64,000 nucleotides of DNA from Nymphaea colorata (taxonomy: Eukaryota > Streptophyta > Magnoliopsida > Nymphaeales > Nymphaeaceae): assembly GCF_008831285.2 (NCBI RefSeq), contig NC_045140.1, positions 17,110,370 through 17,174,369 of the forward strand, in the 5' to 3' direction. The position numbers and the translations under genes are program-made. Shown piece after piece: positions 12,121 to 24,000 of this stretch. A model generated the notes under the pieces. That model saw nothing but the letters and a program-made list of their open reading frames with translations, did no database searches and had not been told where the DNA came from. How positions within the stretch are numbered: position 1 is the stretch's first letter; each line of letters starts with the position of its first letter.

Positions 12121-15100
12121 TCATGAAGATGGCATCTCTGACGAGGACGATGAATCAGATGGCGTGCATGAGAAAGCCCTCTGTTCAATGCTACTCATGC
12201 TTAGCTCCATGCTCCGCTTGACCATGTCTTGCAGTAACCTCTTTGCAGTTTCTGCTGCTTTCTCTGCACCATCAACCCGGGCAGCAATGTCATACACAAT
12301 AGTCTCGATCTCAGCCGATGACAATGGCTTCGGCTCACGGGTATCCCTTAACAGTTCGAGAAGGGCTCGTGCTCGGTGTTGGGCCTTTGCTGTCCCTTGC
12401 ACTGTCAGCTGGAGGAGTCCAGGGATCGCACCTTCCTGTAGGATAAGCTCCCTATATTTCTCTCTGCAACTCTGGCACAGGGCAAGCAACGCGCCAACTG
12501 CATGCTCTGTGCTGACAAGCGATCCATCTTCAATGGTTTCCACCAATGCCAGTATCCCACCTTCTGATGATGCGATCGCAATTATTCCTTCTTCAGTATG
12601 TGACAAAGACTCCAACAGAGCAGTAGTTTTCTCTGCAAATTTGGAGTACTTCTTGCATTCCTTGAGCAAGCTGATGAGAGGGAAGACAGCCCCAGAGTCA
12701 AGAATGGGGATTTGATTCTCTGTGCACGTGGAGAGGTTGTAAAGGGCAGTGACGGCATCCACCTTGCCCTGAACAGTTCCAGAGTTGAGAATTCGGCCCA
12801 AAAGTGGAGCAGCCCCAGCAGCTGTGATAATTGGCTTATTGGCAGGAGAGGCTGAAAGTGTAAGAACTGCAGCTGTAGCCAACTCTCTCAGACCACCGTC
12901 TTCAAGTTTCAGAAGCTCAATAAGTGGGGGAACAGCTCCAGCTTTCACGATCTTGACCTTGTTCCTGAAAAGAAAAATGAGAGCAAAATAACAATCAATA
13001 AATCAAAGGATGGAAAAGAGAAATTCAATAACCATACTGTTTCTAAACGACAAGGCTTCAAAATGCCGTTCAAAAATCAATATTTACGATACTGATTTCA
13101 AAAAACTTGATGACGGAGAATCACATCAAGAATCCAAGCAACTGAACACTAAATTTAGCAAATTTCTGCACAAAATTCAGATAAGAGTGGCTCATCAAAT
13201 TTCTTTTGTAGATAGATTGATAATTTGATACAGTTGAATTAGATGAATTCTTTTTCCTCCCATGCATGGAGAGAATAAAACATTATCACTGATATTTAGC
13301 AGATGGGAGAAGAAGTATGGATAAAAAAACCTAATTCCCAAACTACTACCCCAAGCAGGAAATTAACAATATTTACACAACCATACAGATGGAAGTGGAA
13401 GTCTACAGCTGGACTTCAAAGACAAACGTGTGCAAAGGCCCTCAAATTAAAAGGACACATTCACTATCTCTTATTTTGAACGTTGCACAACTGAAAAGCA
13501 ACAAAAATGGACTGCATAATGCAGAACCAACCTCTGACATGATGTACCCATTCGTGAAACGCACACATCATAAGAACATGTAGAGGCATTAGACGAAAAA
13601 TAAAAGGATAACTGGGACCTACAGTCCAAACGCTAACTAGTGCATAGAGCACCAATATCTGCATGGAGCAAAAAGATAAATTGCATGAATACATTAAAAA
13701 TAAATAAAAAAAGGTGATCTAGATGCCCCAGCTAGGCAGTTCTAAGTGCTAGACATGCAGCTTAATCACAAGACTGTTGAAGACCAAGATAGAAGCGATT
13801 GAAGGTGACATGAAGGATCACAAGGTATCTAAGGTTGCACCAACTTAGAATAGGAACAGATAAAGAAAACCAGTAAACACAATTCTTTTACTTGGGATAA
13901 GGACTGATAAAGGGATGATGATGAACTGGGATGACTTGAATCTAACAGACTGCAAATTAAGATTTGTAAACATCTACAGCAAGGTAAAGATAAGATCAAT
14001 TTTATCCTCACATAAGCCCTACCTTCAAGGGGATAGCAAGCTCCTTCTTTCATTTCAAAAAAGTTCCTGAACCAGAATAGTTCAGCTGGTAGAGCAGAGG
14101 CCTCAAATCCTCCTGCCACTGGTTCAATTCTACTTCCCGCCTATGTTAATTTATCAAATGTTTATGATTTTTTCACTAGATAATATATAGTCAACCTCTT
14201 AGATCAAGATTTTTTACTCCTGCCAAGTTCGCTAGGGAAGCAGTGGCAAATTAATATCTTCATTTGGCTTGTTCCACAAAAGATCAGCCACGGAATGCTC
14301 AAGTTACATGCTCAAGCTCCAAATGGAGTTCATGTGAATAAAATTCCATTCGGATGGTCCCGATGCATATAGAACACTTGTATGACCATGCTGCACAAAA
14401 GTATAGGGCAGGATGATCAGATATGTCACCAATAAAATGCCCCGTTCACCTGGTATGAGTTTGGACTTTGGACTTTAGAGTTTAGACGTTCAAGTTGAAA
14501 GAAGTGAAGAGCTTTAGTTACCAGATTTTTGTTATCGTACTGTGGCAGGAACGTGGAACAAACCAATTTATCAACCCAATAATAAGATGGTAAGCTACAT
14601 CAGGATTGAGACATGACCGAGATCCTTATTATGGGCAGCACTAAGGTGCCTTAACACATGTAACAGCAGTAGCCAGTAAGAATAAATGTAAACGTCCCCC
14701 AACCACCAACCCCAACACCCCCACTCCCCCACCACCCCCCCCACCCAAAAAAAAAGGAGAGAGAGAGAACACTCCCACCAAACCCCAACACACACATGCA
14801 TGTAGTGTAAGGTTAGACCCATCATCCTGAATTTAATGACAAAAAGGAAAATATTCAATCATAGAATACAAAAAAAATAAATCACGAGTTATTTAAGCCA
14901 TATGCTAAAGGGAAAAGAAAAACCTAGAGACACAGAGAGAAACATACCTTCACAACAAGAAAAGTAAAAACAAACAAAAAAATTGTACAGAAACTCGGTC
15001 ATGACATAATCAGAATGACCTGAAAATGCTATAAACACTCGGTAGCAAGGTAAAAAGCACAAGTGGAAACAAAAGGAAATAATCAAGTCCTCAAGTGATG

Positions 15101-16733
15101 TGACACACCAAAGAACATATTCACATCATCTAACACTGACAAGTGACAACAAACAGCAATCATGTCACTAAAAAGACAAATGCATAAACATGGAAACCTC
15201 AAGGAAATCATCTAATGGAACCTGAATGAGCCAAGCATCAGCAAAATCACAATTTCACAGCAGAGATACAGTCATAAATTCACACCTCTAAGAGAAAAAG
15301 ATGACGTTATATTTTAGTCTAGTTATTGTACACTCTTCAGATGAGGAAAAGAAAACTCTCCATTATAAAGACAATGCTTTAGAAGCAGCGAAAAAGGCTT
15401 CTGGAATAATCTAGCTCAATAGTAGAATTCGAAGACATCTAAATATCAGATATAAAAACAAGAGAAGGCCAATAATGCCAACATAACGGCAAAAATACTG
15501 GAACTTCATCCAAGAGCACTTGGATGACTATTATATGCCTACCATAATTTTTTTTTTTAAAAAAAATTCGGATGATGAAAGCAGAAAAAGGAGATGATTT
15601 AAATGGATTCAGGAAAAAAGGCAAAAAGTTACATAGGAGTTCCTGCAACTGGTGCTATGGGCGACGAAAGTGTCGACCATAACGAGCAACACCAGAAGAA
15701 GTTGCAAACATACAATTCGACATGCAGCAGAGTAAAAGAACGGTGTTGTCGATGGTAAGAGTGCCGAAAAAATATCATTCTGAACACTTAAGCTTGTTAT
15801 TATCCTAATCGTAGGACAGTAGGATAAGTGAACAGGATGAAGAACGAAGCACACTTCCACCGAAGAAATGTTGAGCAATTGCAGACATTTCAAAAAAGTG
15901 ATGATAAGATGCTAATGGCTTCAGATAGGGAAGAAAACAGCGTTCCTCAATTTCCCGGAGAAAATAATTAAGGCAAACGAAATTAGGTCAACAAACGAGA
16001 GAGAACAGAGCCTTCAATCATTTCAGGCAAGCTGAAGAAAGCTACGGTTCTAACTCGCTATTATCCTGCTGATGACAAGCACAGTAACATAAAGAAGACT
16101 GGGCAGTTCCAGAAAAGATATAAGCATCCTGAACGACAGCTAACAGAAAGATAACCCGACTTCTCCTGACTACAGCCACTGCCGACGTAAACTCGAATAC
16201 ACGAATACTGGTCACTTCAAAAGTAGATATAAAAGGGCACCACCCTCAGATTCAGCAAGAGAAAAGGAGGAAGAAAGCAAGTGAGATGCAAAAATAACAA
16301 TCAAAAGGACATCTCTGCTGTTTCAACACAAAAACAAGAAAATGATGACGATGATGATGGGGGGGACGGGGGAGTCCCAATCATAGGTCTGCCCACAAAG
16401 AGAAAACCAAAAGGGGAAGGGGATGAGCCCTTACCGCTCGTTGCGAACGGCCAGATTGAGAAGGGCGAGCAACGAGGCCTCCTTGGCGTCGATCTCCGAC
16501 GAATTGAGCATGGAGATGAGCGGGGGGATGACGCCGGCGGCCGCGAAGCTAGATCTGGTTCTGACGGAGGACCTGGCAAGCTTCCGTATGTCCCTGGCCG
16601 CCTGAATCCGCTGCTCCAGCCCTCCGTTGAAGAGGTTCCGGGCGGCGTCCTGAATCAGGGCCTGCTTCTTGAGGCTCCACGATTCGGCGTCGTCCTCCTC
16701 CTCGTCCGGGCGGATAGGAAGAAGATGTCCCAT
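12121..16733 (-). CDS. Armadillo-repeat protein (U-box 4-like without U-box)
   Basis: Two exons: 16733-16435 and 12964-12121, split by a 3.47 kb intron with GT donor at 16434-16433 and AG acceptor at 12966-12965. The join rebuilds Arg in ...VRNER-NKVKIVKAG... and the product is 380 residues. I chose the ATG at 16733 (MGHLLPIRPDEEEDD). The frame extends upstream only through a low-complexity Arg/Glu/Gly stretch with no further ATG. After an acidic N-terminus come tandem armadillo repeats covering roughly residues 40-330, with hallmark phrases GVIPPLISML, GAVPPLIELL and TALYNLS, then a Ser-rich tail. No U-box is present, so ubiquitin ligase activity is not expected. The protein is probably a scaffold or binding protein, with its partner unknown. 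Plant ARM-only proteins of this type are usually 350-500 residues. Confidence 0.87.
14071..14142 (+). other. tRNA-like sequence, probably degenerate
   Basis: Within the intron of the armadillo gene, on the opposite strand. TAGTTCAGCTGGTAGAGC looks like a tRNA D-arm (stem GTTC/GAGC), and GGTTCAATTC, about 27 bases after the D-arm, looks like a T-loop. The intervening stem GAGG/CCTC has an 8-base loop containing CTCAAAT, which could present CAA. The T-stem has mismatches and the 7-base acceptor ends do not pair. It is best read as a tRNA pseudogene or a tRNA-derived fragment of organelle or SINE origin, not a working tRNA gene. Confidence 0.35.
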
Positions 16734-16845
16734 CTCTCTTCCGTCTTCCCTCGTCCCTCCCAAACCCCTTCCTTCCCTTCCCTTCTCCCTCTCACTTCTT
16801 CTATCTCTCTCTCTCGGCCTGCTCTCTCCCACGCTTCCTCCATCA

Positions 16846-16852
16846 CTTTATA
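16846..16852 (-). promoter_or_regulatory. Candidate TATA box of armadillo gene
   Basis: TATAAAG on the minus strand, about 113 bases upstream of the chosen ATG at 16733. The leader between them is GA-rich on the sense strand, common in plant 5' untranslated regions. The assignment rests on sequence and spacing only. Confidence 0.4.
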
Positions 16853-17739
16853 CGTCCCAGTGTCCCACCCTCCTTCTTGCAAGAAATTTCCCATAACACT
16901 CCCTTTTTACTCTAATTGACTCGGAAGAGCCCCTAACTCAAGGAAATCGTTAAATGCATCAGGAGAAATTAATTGTTAAGACTCCTCGTTATCTGGGAAC
17001 CTCTGCCGACAAAAAGCTTTTCGAACTATTCCCTACTTATTTTACTATTATAATATATGGGAGTAAATTTAAAGATTGTCAAAAAATAATCCATGATATT
17101 TTCAGAAACGAATATTTTTCAAGAACATTGTGAGGTTTTCGGCTTTATATAAGTTTAATGGACGCCTGGCCACAAAAATAAGAGGCTATCAGAAGCTGCT
17201 GCTTTTATATGCAAGAATTGCCAAAGATCCAAAATCTCGGCCAACATTATATCTGAATATAATTTAATTTTTCCAACCATAAAAGACGATTATAAGAGAA
17301 CTATTTGAAGCAATTTGTGAGATCAACTTTATTTATAATTTAAAATATAACTATTAACTTGTATTTCAGATTTCCAAATAAACATAATTTTGCATAAACG
17401 ATAATTTTCATATTTATTTAAGCATTATATTCTTTGAACTATATATATCCGTGCGACTATGATATTTCAGGTTAAAGAGTACTTGTCGGCAGGGCTTCGT
17501 TAGCAGAGCGTTTATAAGGTGTCAGTGCAGCCGGATTACATTCCAAATCCGGATCCGAAGAAATACGAAGATCCAAATAGCTACCAGCACCCGGAAAAAT
17601 ATCACTCCAAACACAATTTCAATTTTCATGCCAAACGTAACCCCCCTTAATACTAATGAATAGGATCAAATCGGGTGAAAAATAAATTTTCCGCCGGACC
17701 TGGTTCAGATTTTATATCCAAAATCTATCGATGCTTTTA

Positions 17740-18030
17740 GCTCACCAATATCACTCAAAACCAAGTCCATGTTTCTAAAAGCCGCAACAAGTCGAGCTAA
17801 CTCAGACCCAAGTCACTCGTGTAAGTTTGATTCGAGTTCGACTAGTTTACTCCAATGTGAGCTAAAACTCGAGTTATAAATGACTCGAGTTCGAGTTACA
17901 CAAGCTGGATTGAGTTCAATCTAGTAGAGCTTGAGGCTACCTCAAAAAGCTCGACTCGTGCTCGAGCCAATCAATATGCGATCAAGCCGAGCTAGAGCTC
18001 GGCTTGCACATTTTCCATCCCTAGGGCTCA
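17740..18030. repeat. CTCGAG/GAGTTCGAG-rich dispersed repeat, copy 1
   Basis: A stretch dense in degenerate ACTCGAGTT, GAGTTCGAG and GAGCTCG words, unlike its AT-rich surroundings. Related stretches occur at 38502-38890 and 52320-52690. It is a non-coding dispersed repeat, probably a non-autonomous DNA transposon. No clean terminal repeats are visible in this copy. Confidence 0.55.
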
Positions 18031-20039
18031 TGTTGGATAGGAACCTACCAGATATGGGTTCAACTTGTTGCAAAAGGGTGTGGGACATGGAGACCCAGAT
18101 CCAACTACAAAGAAACATGAGGTCTGCTAAAGAAACTGCTGAAAACAACCAGTTTCAATTAATACAATACCAAGCTCGATACTTTGATATGGACCCAAAT
18201 ATTAGCTCCTGGAGAAAATTGTGATGTTAATTGGACCCGGATCCAGGAAAGTCGATGTCCATATCTGAAAAGCATTCATGATGAACGCAGTTGGATCTGT
18301 TCATATTGCATTATTGTCCTTGGTGACGTAGTCTCCCACTTCAACAAAGTGTAACATTATTGAAAAAATAAATAAAAAAGCAAACAGCAAAGAGCAGCTG
18401 CCGACAAGAATGGAAGATAGTTTAGAGTTGGTGAGTCAAGAAAACGTGAAAAAGGAAAGAAACTATTCGTATATAAAAATCGTCTTGCTTTCAAAAGCGA
18501 CTGAGGGAAAAGAAAATTCACTAAATTCCAATTTTTAACGTTATAAACCATACCCATAAAAAGCTATAGTCGGAGGAATTTTCCTCCAAAGCAAAGCCAA
18601 AAAGGTAGCGTAGGAATTAAAAATATATTTGTCCAAAACGATTCTCATCCGGTAGATAAATTCGATTCGAGTAAGTTCTTTTAAATATCAATTGTTCCTT
18701 AAATTTTTATATTCCAAATATTCTTATCCAAAGCCAAAAGGCTTTTGCTAGGCGTGAGAAAAGGATAAAGAATTTGGATTTTTATCGAAAGCCTGCTACT
18801 TACATGAACTGTGAACATACATTTAGATGTGTGATCAGCTCATAAATCTTGCTAAAGAGTTGAACTCATTTATGATCAAGTTTGGACTCATTTATGATCA
18901 CCAAGTATGTACGCAATCAATGAATAGTTTCACAAGTTATTTATGAGTCCAGACGAGGCTGACTTGGTTCTTTTTGGCTCCTTTTCCATCTACAATACTA
19001 AGATTGCCAACTAGAACTAACTTTGGATCCTTATTATAACTAGCAAGTATAAATGCAAACCCAGCAAGGAGCCCACTAGTTGAGTCCAGTGCTGAATTTA
19101 GATGGCATTCTCAGTAGTGTATCTAACATGACATCCAACTGAATTTGACCCACTTTCATGAACATGACAAAAGCATCTACATGCACTTAATTTTGGTAGT
19201 CTATTAAATGAAGTTGCTGATGAATGTGGACCATGCGTGTAAGCCACCGCATGTGCGTGAGGTCCCACGTCTACCATCACTAAGATTTCATTGAGGGATG
19301 TAGTTCAGATTTCATCACAAAATTGTTCAAACTACACAGACGGTGTTCAAAGGGATGGGGAAGATTGCTGGGGAAGGGAAAGTTTACAAAATGGGGAAAG
19401 GAAAGGGGACGGCGTTCTCTTTTGTATCTACTCTGCAAATGGAATGAAATTTGGTAACTGCCATGGTCACAAGCATATGGCGTGTTGGAAACACCTATGC
19501 TCAAAGGTTAAACAGATATAAGACAAAGAACTTTAGATTTGATGTTAATGTGCAAACAAAAATGAAGTTATATGGTAGGAAAACTGAATGATATGCACCA
19601 AGCTTTATTGTTTCACATGTGATCTGGACTAAAAGTGTCAATTTCATCGTTAAGAATAGTTTTGATTGTTAATATCATCATCTGGGTAAAACTTTTTTAG
19701 ACGAAGTTGTAAATTTCTAAACTGTCAAATATTGATGTAGTGCGAGCATTTTCATTCATTACGCCCTCAATTTTCCATAGTATACATCAAAATTATGCGA
19801 TTGAGAATTTGTGCTTTATTGAAATCACTATCAAACTGCCTTAGAAGCTTTCAAGGCCGCAGAACATTTAATCATGCATTTAATGCATAACTTTATCAAA
19901 ACGTCTCAGTTTAAAAGAAACTACCACGACGAGAAATGAAACTTTGGGATTAACCAACGTACACTACACGCGGTTCACCTATGAAAAGATGGACCGCCCA
20001 ACACGGGAAGGCTTTTCCTCTTGACTTTGCAAAATCACC

Positions 20040-20109
20040 TTTGGCTCATACGAATTAGTGAAAACATCACCATCTTTGGCTCATACGAATTAGTGAAAAC
20101 ATCACCACC
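20040..20109. repeat. 35-bp tandem duplication
   Basis: Two head-to-tail copies (20040-20074 and 20075-20109) of a unit beginning TTTGGCTCATACGAATTAG. They differ only at the last base or two. Confidence 0.9.
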
Positions 20110-21063
20110 TTCGCCATCGTTGATGAGAATCACTCCTTTTACAAAATGTTAAAATATACAATATAATAAATTTATGCAAAAACTTAGACACATGTGTGGC
20201 ACAGAGAGAGAGAGAGAGAGAGCAACCAAAAGTTACCATCATAAAGCAATGTAGGTGAATTTCAAAATTCCAAGGAGAGTAACTGGACAATAACAGCATC
20301 TGAAAATCATGGAAATAAATTCATGGAATTTTCAAATTAGTGCATTAGCATTATGACCTGCGGAAAAACAACGATGTTGAATGGAAATACCTGTTGTTAT
20401 CTTCTAAATAGAGAGGTCCACAACCGGCACTCGCCAAATACAGTTCACCTCGTTAAAAAAGGGCCACTGGAGACGTCAAGGTTTCTTTAGGGAGAGAGAA
20501 AGCGAGATGGAAAGTTTGGGTAATGATAGCCCGAAAAAGTGAAAATTGTAGAACTCTTAGGAGGCTTCGGAGATAATATCAGTATTTGAGAATCTTGGAA
20601 TATGTCCATGATATTTCAAGATTAGTGCACTGGGTTTCCTGTTTATATTCAAATCAATCATTTCGAGTCCAGCACTTCAACAAACTCTCCCGAAGTTTGC
20701 ACGTTTACAAGATTGTAGATACCTCTGGTATCTGCTAAATAGTAATTTTTGACACGAATATTGCTCCAAGACATCTATAATTCTTCAGTAGCATGCCTGA
20801 TGAGAATAGCATGTTGTGGAAGACTCTACATTGCAAAAAGGATCCAACCTGTTCCCATGCCAAAACTCAATTCATCAGCTAGAAATCAATTGGAAGAACG
20901 AAGGACCTGCAAATGGCCATGAAAATTCCTTCATAAGAATGATATGACTCTTCCATGCACTCCTCAGGTCAGCAAGTAATCCACAGAGGTGGACAGAAGA
21001 CAGCTGCTGCGTTGTGACCCATAATGCCCATATGGAGAAAAAGATGACAAGCACCATAGAGCT

Positions 21064-24000
21064 CTAGTGTCTGTGAGAATGTTTTCTGCTGCTAAAATGA
21101 CTATTCCCCTTCTCTCTACTTCGTCTGTGGATAATTCTCAAAATTACAGTAATAACACCAATGGAAGCCATTGCATAGCAAGCTTGATATGGTGCCAATT
21201 GAAGAGCAGAAAAATAACAGCAGTAACCAGCAAGAAAGTAAAAAAAGCTCAACCCAACTTCTCTCCCATGCATGCCAGGTAATGGGAACAAAGGAATGTT
21301 ATGCTCTGGCTTCCAACCACAAAGACCATGGAGCATGACTCCAACTGAAAGTGCTGAATCAATGAACCATGGGAAGCTTTGGCCCATCCCAATTCTCTGA
21401 AAGACAACAGCTAACATTATTCAAGTTTACCAAAAAATAATCACCAGAAGTTACTATTTCTAGAACCAATTCATCAGCCCTACATAGCTGAGCTCCAAAA
21501 GAGAAAAAGTGAACAAAAGCATTTGAGGGTCATAAAGGGCTCAAATCATGTCGACACAATATTAAAATGGATGATGTGTTTCTGATCGACAAGAAAGCTC
21601 TTGTCGTATGCATGTGCTAACTGAAAAAGACGGTATGGCACAATGTATCATCACATAGTCTGACCCCCAAAAAAAAAAAAAAAATGCAAGGCCCATCCTT
21701 CCAAGAGAACAAACTTTGCAATGATATTCAAATGCTTGGATGACTTTTAAGTAAAAATGGGGCATCGACAAATATCAAAAGGCATCTAATGTTTATTCCA
21801 ATCCCCGTAGTCAGATCCAGTAGACTAGGATCCAGTTGCGCATTTTAGACTTATTTGATGGATATCCAGATTGATTGGCATGTATCCATGTACAATGGAG
21901 ACCAGAGTATATAGTATTATTTTCATGAGAATCCGTCCAATGTGTCAATAATTTCAGACTTTCAGTTCACTGATTTAAAAATAACCCATCCACATGAATG
22001 TGATAATAGAAAACTTAACAAATCTTAGTGGAAATACATTTGAATGATATCATAATGGACATCCATTTCAAATTCTGTCTCAAAAAATGACAACATTTTC
22101 ACAAAATATCAAGCTCATAAAGACTAAAAACATATTGAACTAGTTTATCGAATTATCATTCATGATGAATACCCCACAGACAACTGAATTCACCATGTCA
22201 TCACTCATCACATATCAAAATACCAAGGAATCAACACATACCTGAGTCCATGCAACAAGTGATGGGACAAACATAAGTGCTGCAAACAAATGCAACATAA
22301 GCAAGCCCTGTCGGTAGTGAAAAATATCCAATTGTGTATCACCATAGCTCTTTGCAGAATTTGGGCTGGTAGAATGGTTATCATCCATTGGAAGAAGCTG
22401 ATCAAATGCATTGCTAGATTTAGATCGGCTGGATATACCACTTCTGACCTTTGCATTTAGCCACTTCTCCTTCTTCTGTGCATGGCTGCGAAAGCAAGCC
22501 GCCAAAAAACTGTTACAAAAACCGTAGCCACCTCTTAGGAGAAGAAGCCACAAACGCATGACTCTGCAAATTTCATGAAATTGAAGGTCTAGTGCTTTCC
22601 TGAGGTCATCAAGTATTACAGTGTCACATTATCGTTTTAAGTCCTGAACTAGCTATGTGTTCAACTTTACATGAAAAAAAAGCTTTCTACATTCTAAGAA
22701 AGCTTTAGTGGATGTATTAGCACTGCTGCACTGATAAATGTGGCTGATATAAGTAATATGGCAGGTAACACAGCCTTTCTTCCAGTCAAAATAAATTGTT
22801 ACATTCAAAAAATAAGGCTCGAAGACCTAAAATAAAAAATTTAAACATTCCAGTTGCCAAAAATTCAACGCACCACAAGGTCGTTCAGAGGTGCTTGGCT
22901 CATAAATTTTCTTCTCATGTCAATCCCATCCAGAACTATATGGAAGACAAATTCTATAAACTGGATATATGGAGACATTTCAAGGGAAAAGGTCAAAGTG
23001 GGCTATTAAAGGAATACCTGCAGAGGGCCATATGACAATTTGAAGCATGAGAAAGAAGCAGCACAATCAGCCCAAGGGCAGGATGAACAAAGCAGACCAG
23101 TGGAACTGTAACCAGTGCTACAACAGCAGTTGGGTTTCTTTGTATCATGCAAACCACCTATTGAAAAGTTAGAAATAAGAGAAAGACGGGTCACATATAC
23201 CATAACCAGCAAAGTTACCTTCCTGAAAACTGCACAAGTAAATGTAATTGCAGATGGATGCCCAGGAATTATCTGCTTTAGTGAATATGGAACCAGTGGC
23301 ATAGACTTACTTTTAACTAGTATAGTGTAAAAGCAGATTTTCCCATTAGAGAATAGCATTTTTTTGTAAAAGACTATTGAAGTCTTATCTGTAACTATTA
23401 CAACTTTAAATCAAATTGAAGCGTTTGGCAACACTACTTTCAACACAGATACTATAACAAACCATTTTTATCCCTTCAGATCTACAGAAATTTTTTATAA
23501 AGGAGTGAGTATTATCTTTTTAACAAAACTGCAAAGACAGCTAAATGTATTTCAAGACAATTGAGTGTCAAACAATTTACAGAAAACATAGAAGACATGG
23601 CCATCAACTTACATGCACATGTTCATTTGTGTGCTCAAACACTCATGGTCCATGTCATTTTAGTGGATGTGATGAAAGTAGATACCAGTGTATATCAAAC
23701 AGAGAGTTACTCCCTGATGAGTAATGATCTAGGCAAGATTAACAATTAATAAGTGTTCTAAGATAACTCATAGCTGATGAAAATCCTAATAGCCATGCCA
23801 ATGAAGGACTTTCACCTTAATTGAAGAAATGAAGGAAAATAATTTGGTGAATTTGAGTCGAAGGATGAAGCTAGCATTTCTTTCCCATGACTGCCACCTA
23901 CAAATACGACAAAGCATAAGATCATGCCACCCCACAACAGCAATTTACAAAAATTTCAGGAATTTTAAGAACATGCCACCACAAACACAGATATAAGCTC

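Larger units (their letters stand above)
16734..21063. other. Intergenic region between ARM and PGAP1-like genes
   Basis: About 4.3 kb. Apart from the leader and candidate TATA box of the armadillo gene and the presumed 3' untranslated region of the PGAP1-like gene near 20.8-21.06 kb, I see no gene. It contains a CTCGAG-rich repeat (17740-18030), an AG microsatellite near 20205-20222 and a 35-bp tandem duplication at 20040-20109. Confidence 0.5.

Noticed and set aside
12164-12715. 183-residue plus-strand frame
   Set aside because: Antisense shadow of armadillo exon 2, Ser-rich and without family features.
16734-16832. Longer N-terminus for the armadillo protein
   Set aside because: The upstream frame has no ATG (it opens at a GTG) and encodes low-complexity Arg/Glu/Gly sequence typical of a GA-rich leader.
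20875-21057. Extra exon after PGAP1 exon 16
   Set aside because: The PGAP1 frame ends naturally at 21064 with a typical basic tail, so this stretch is better read as 3' untranslated region.
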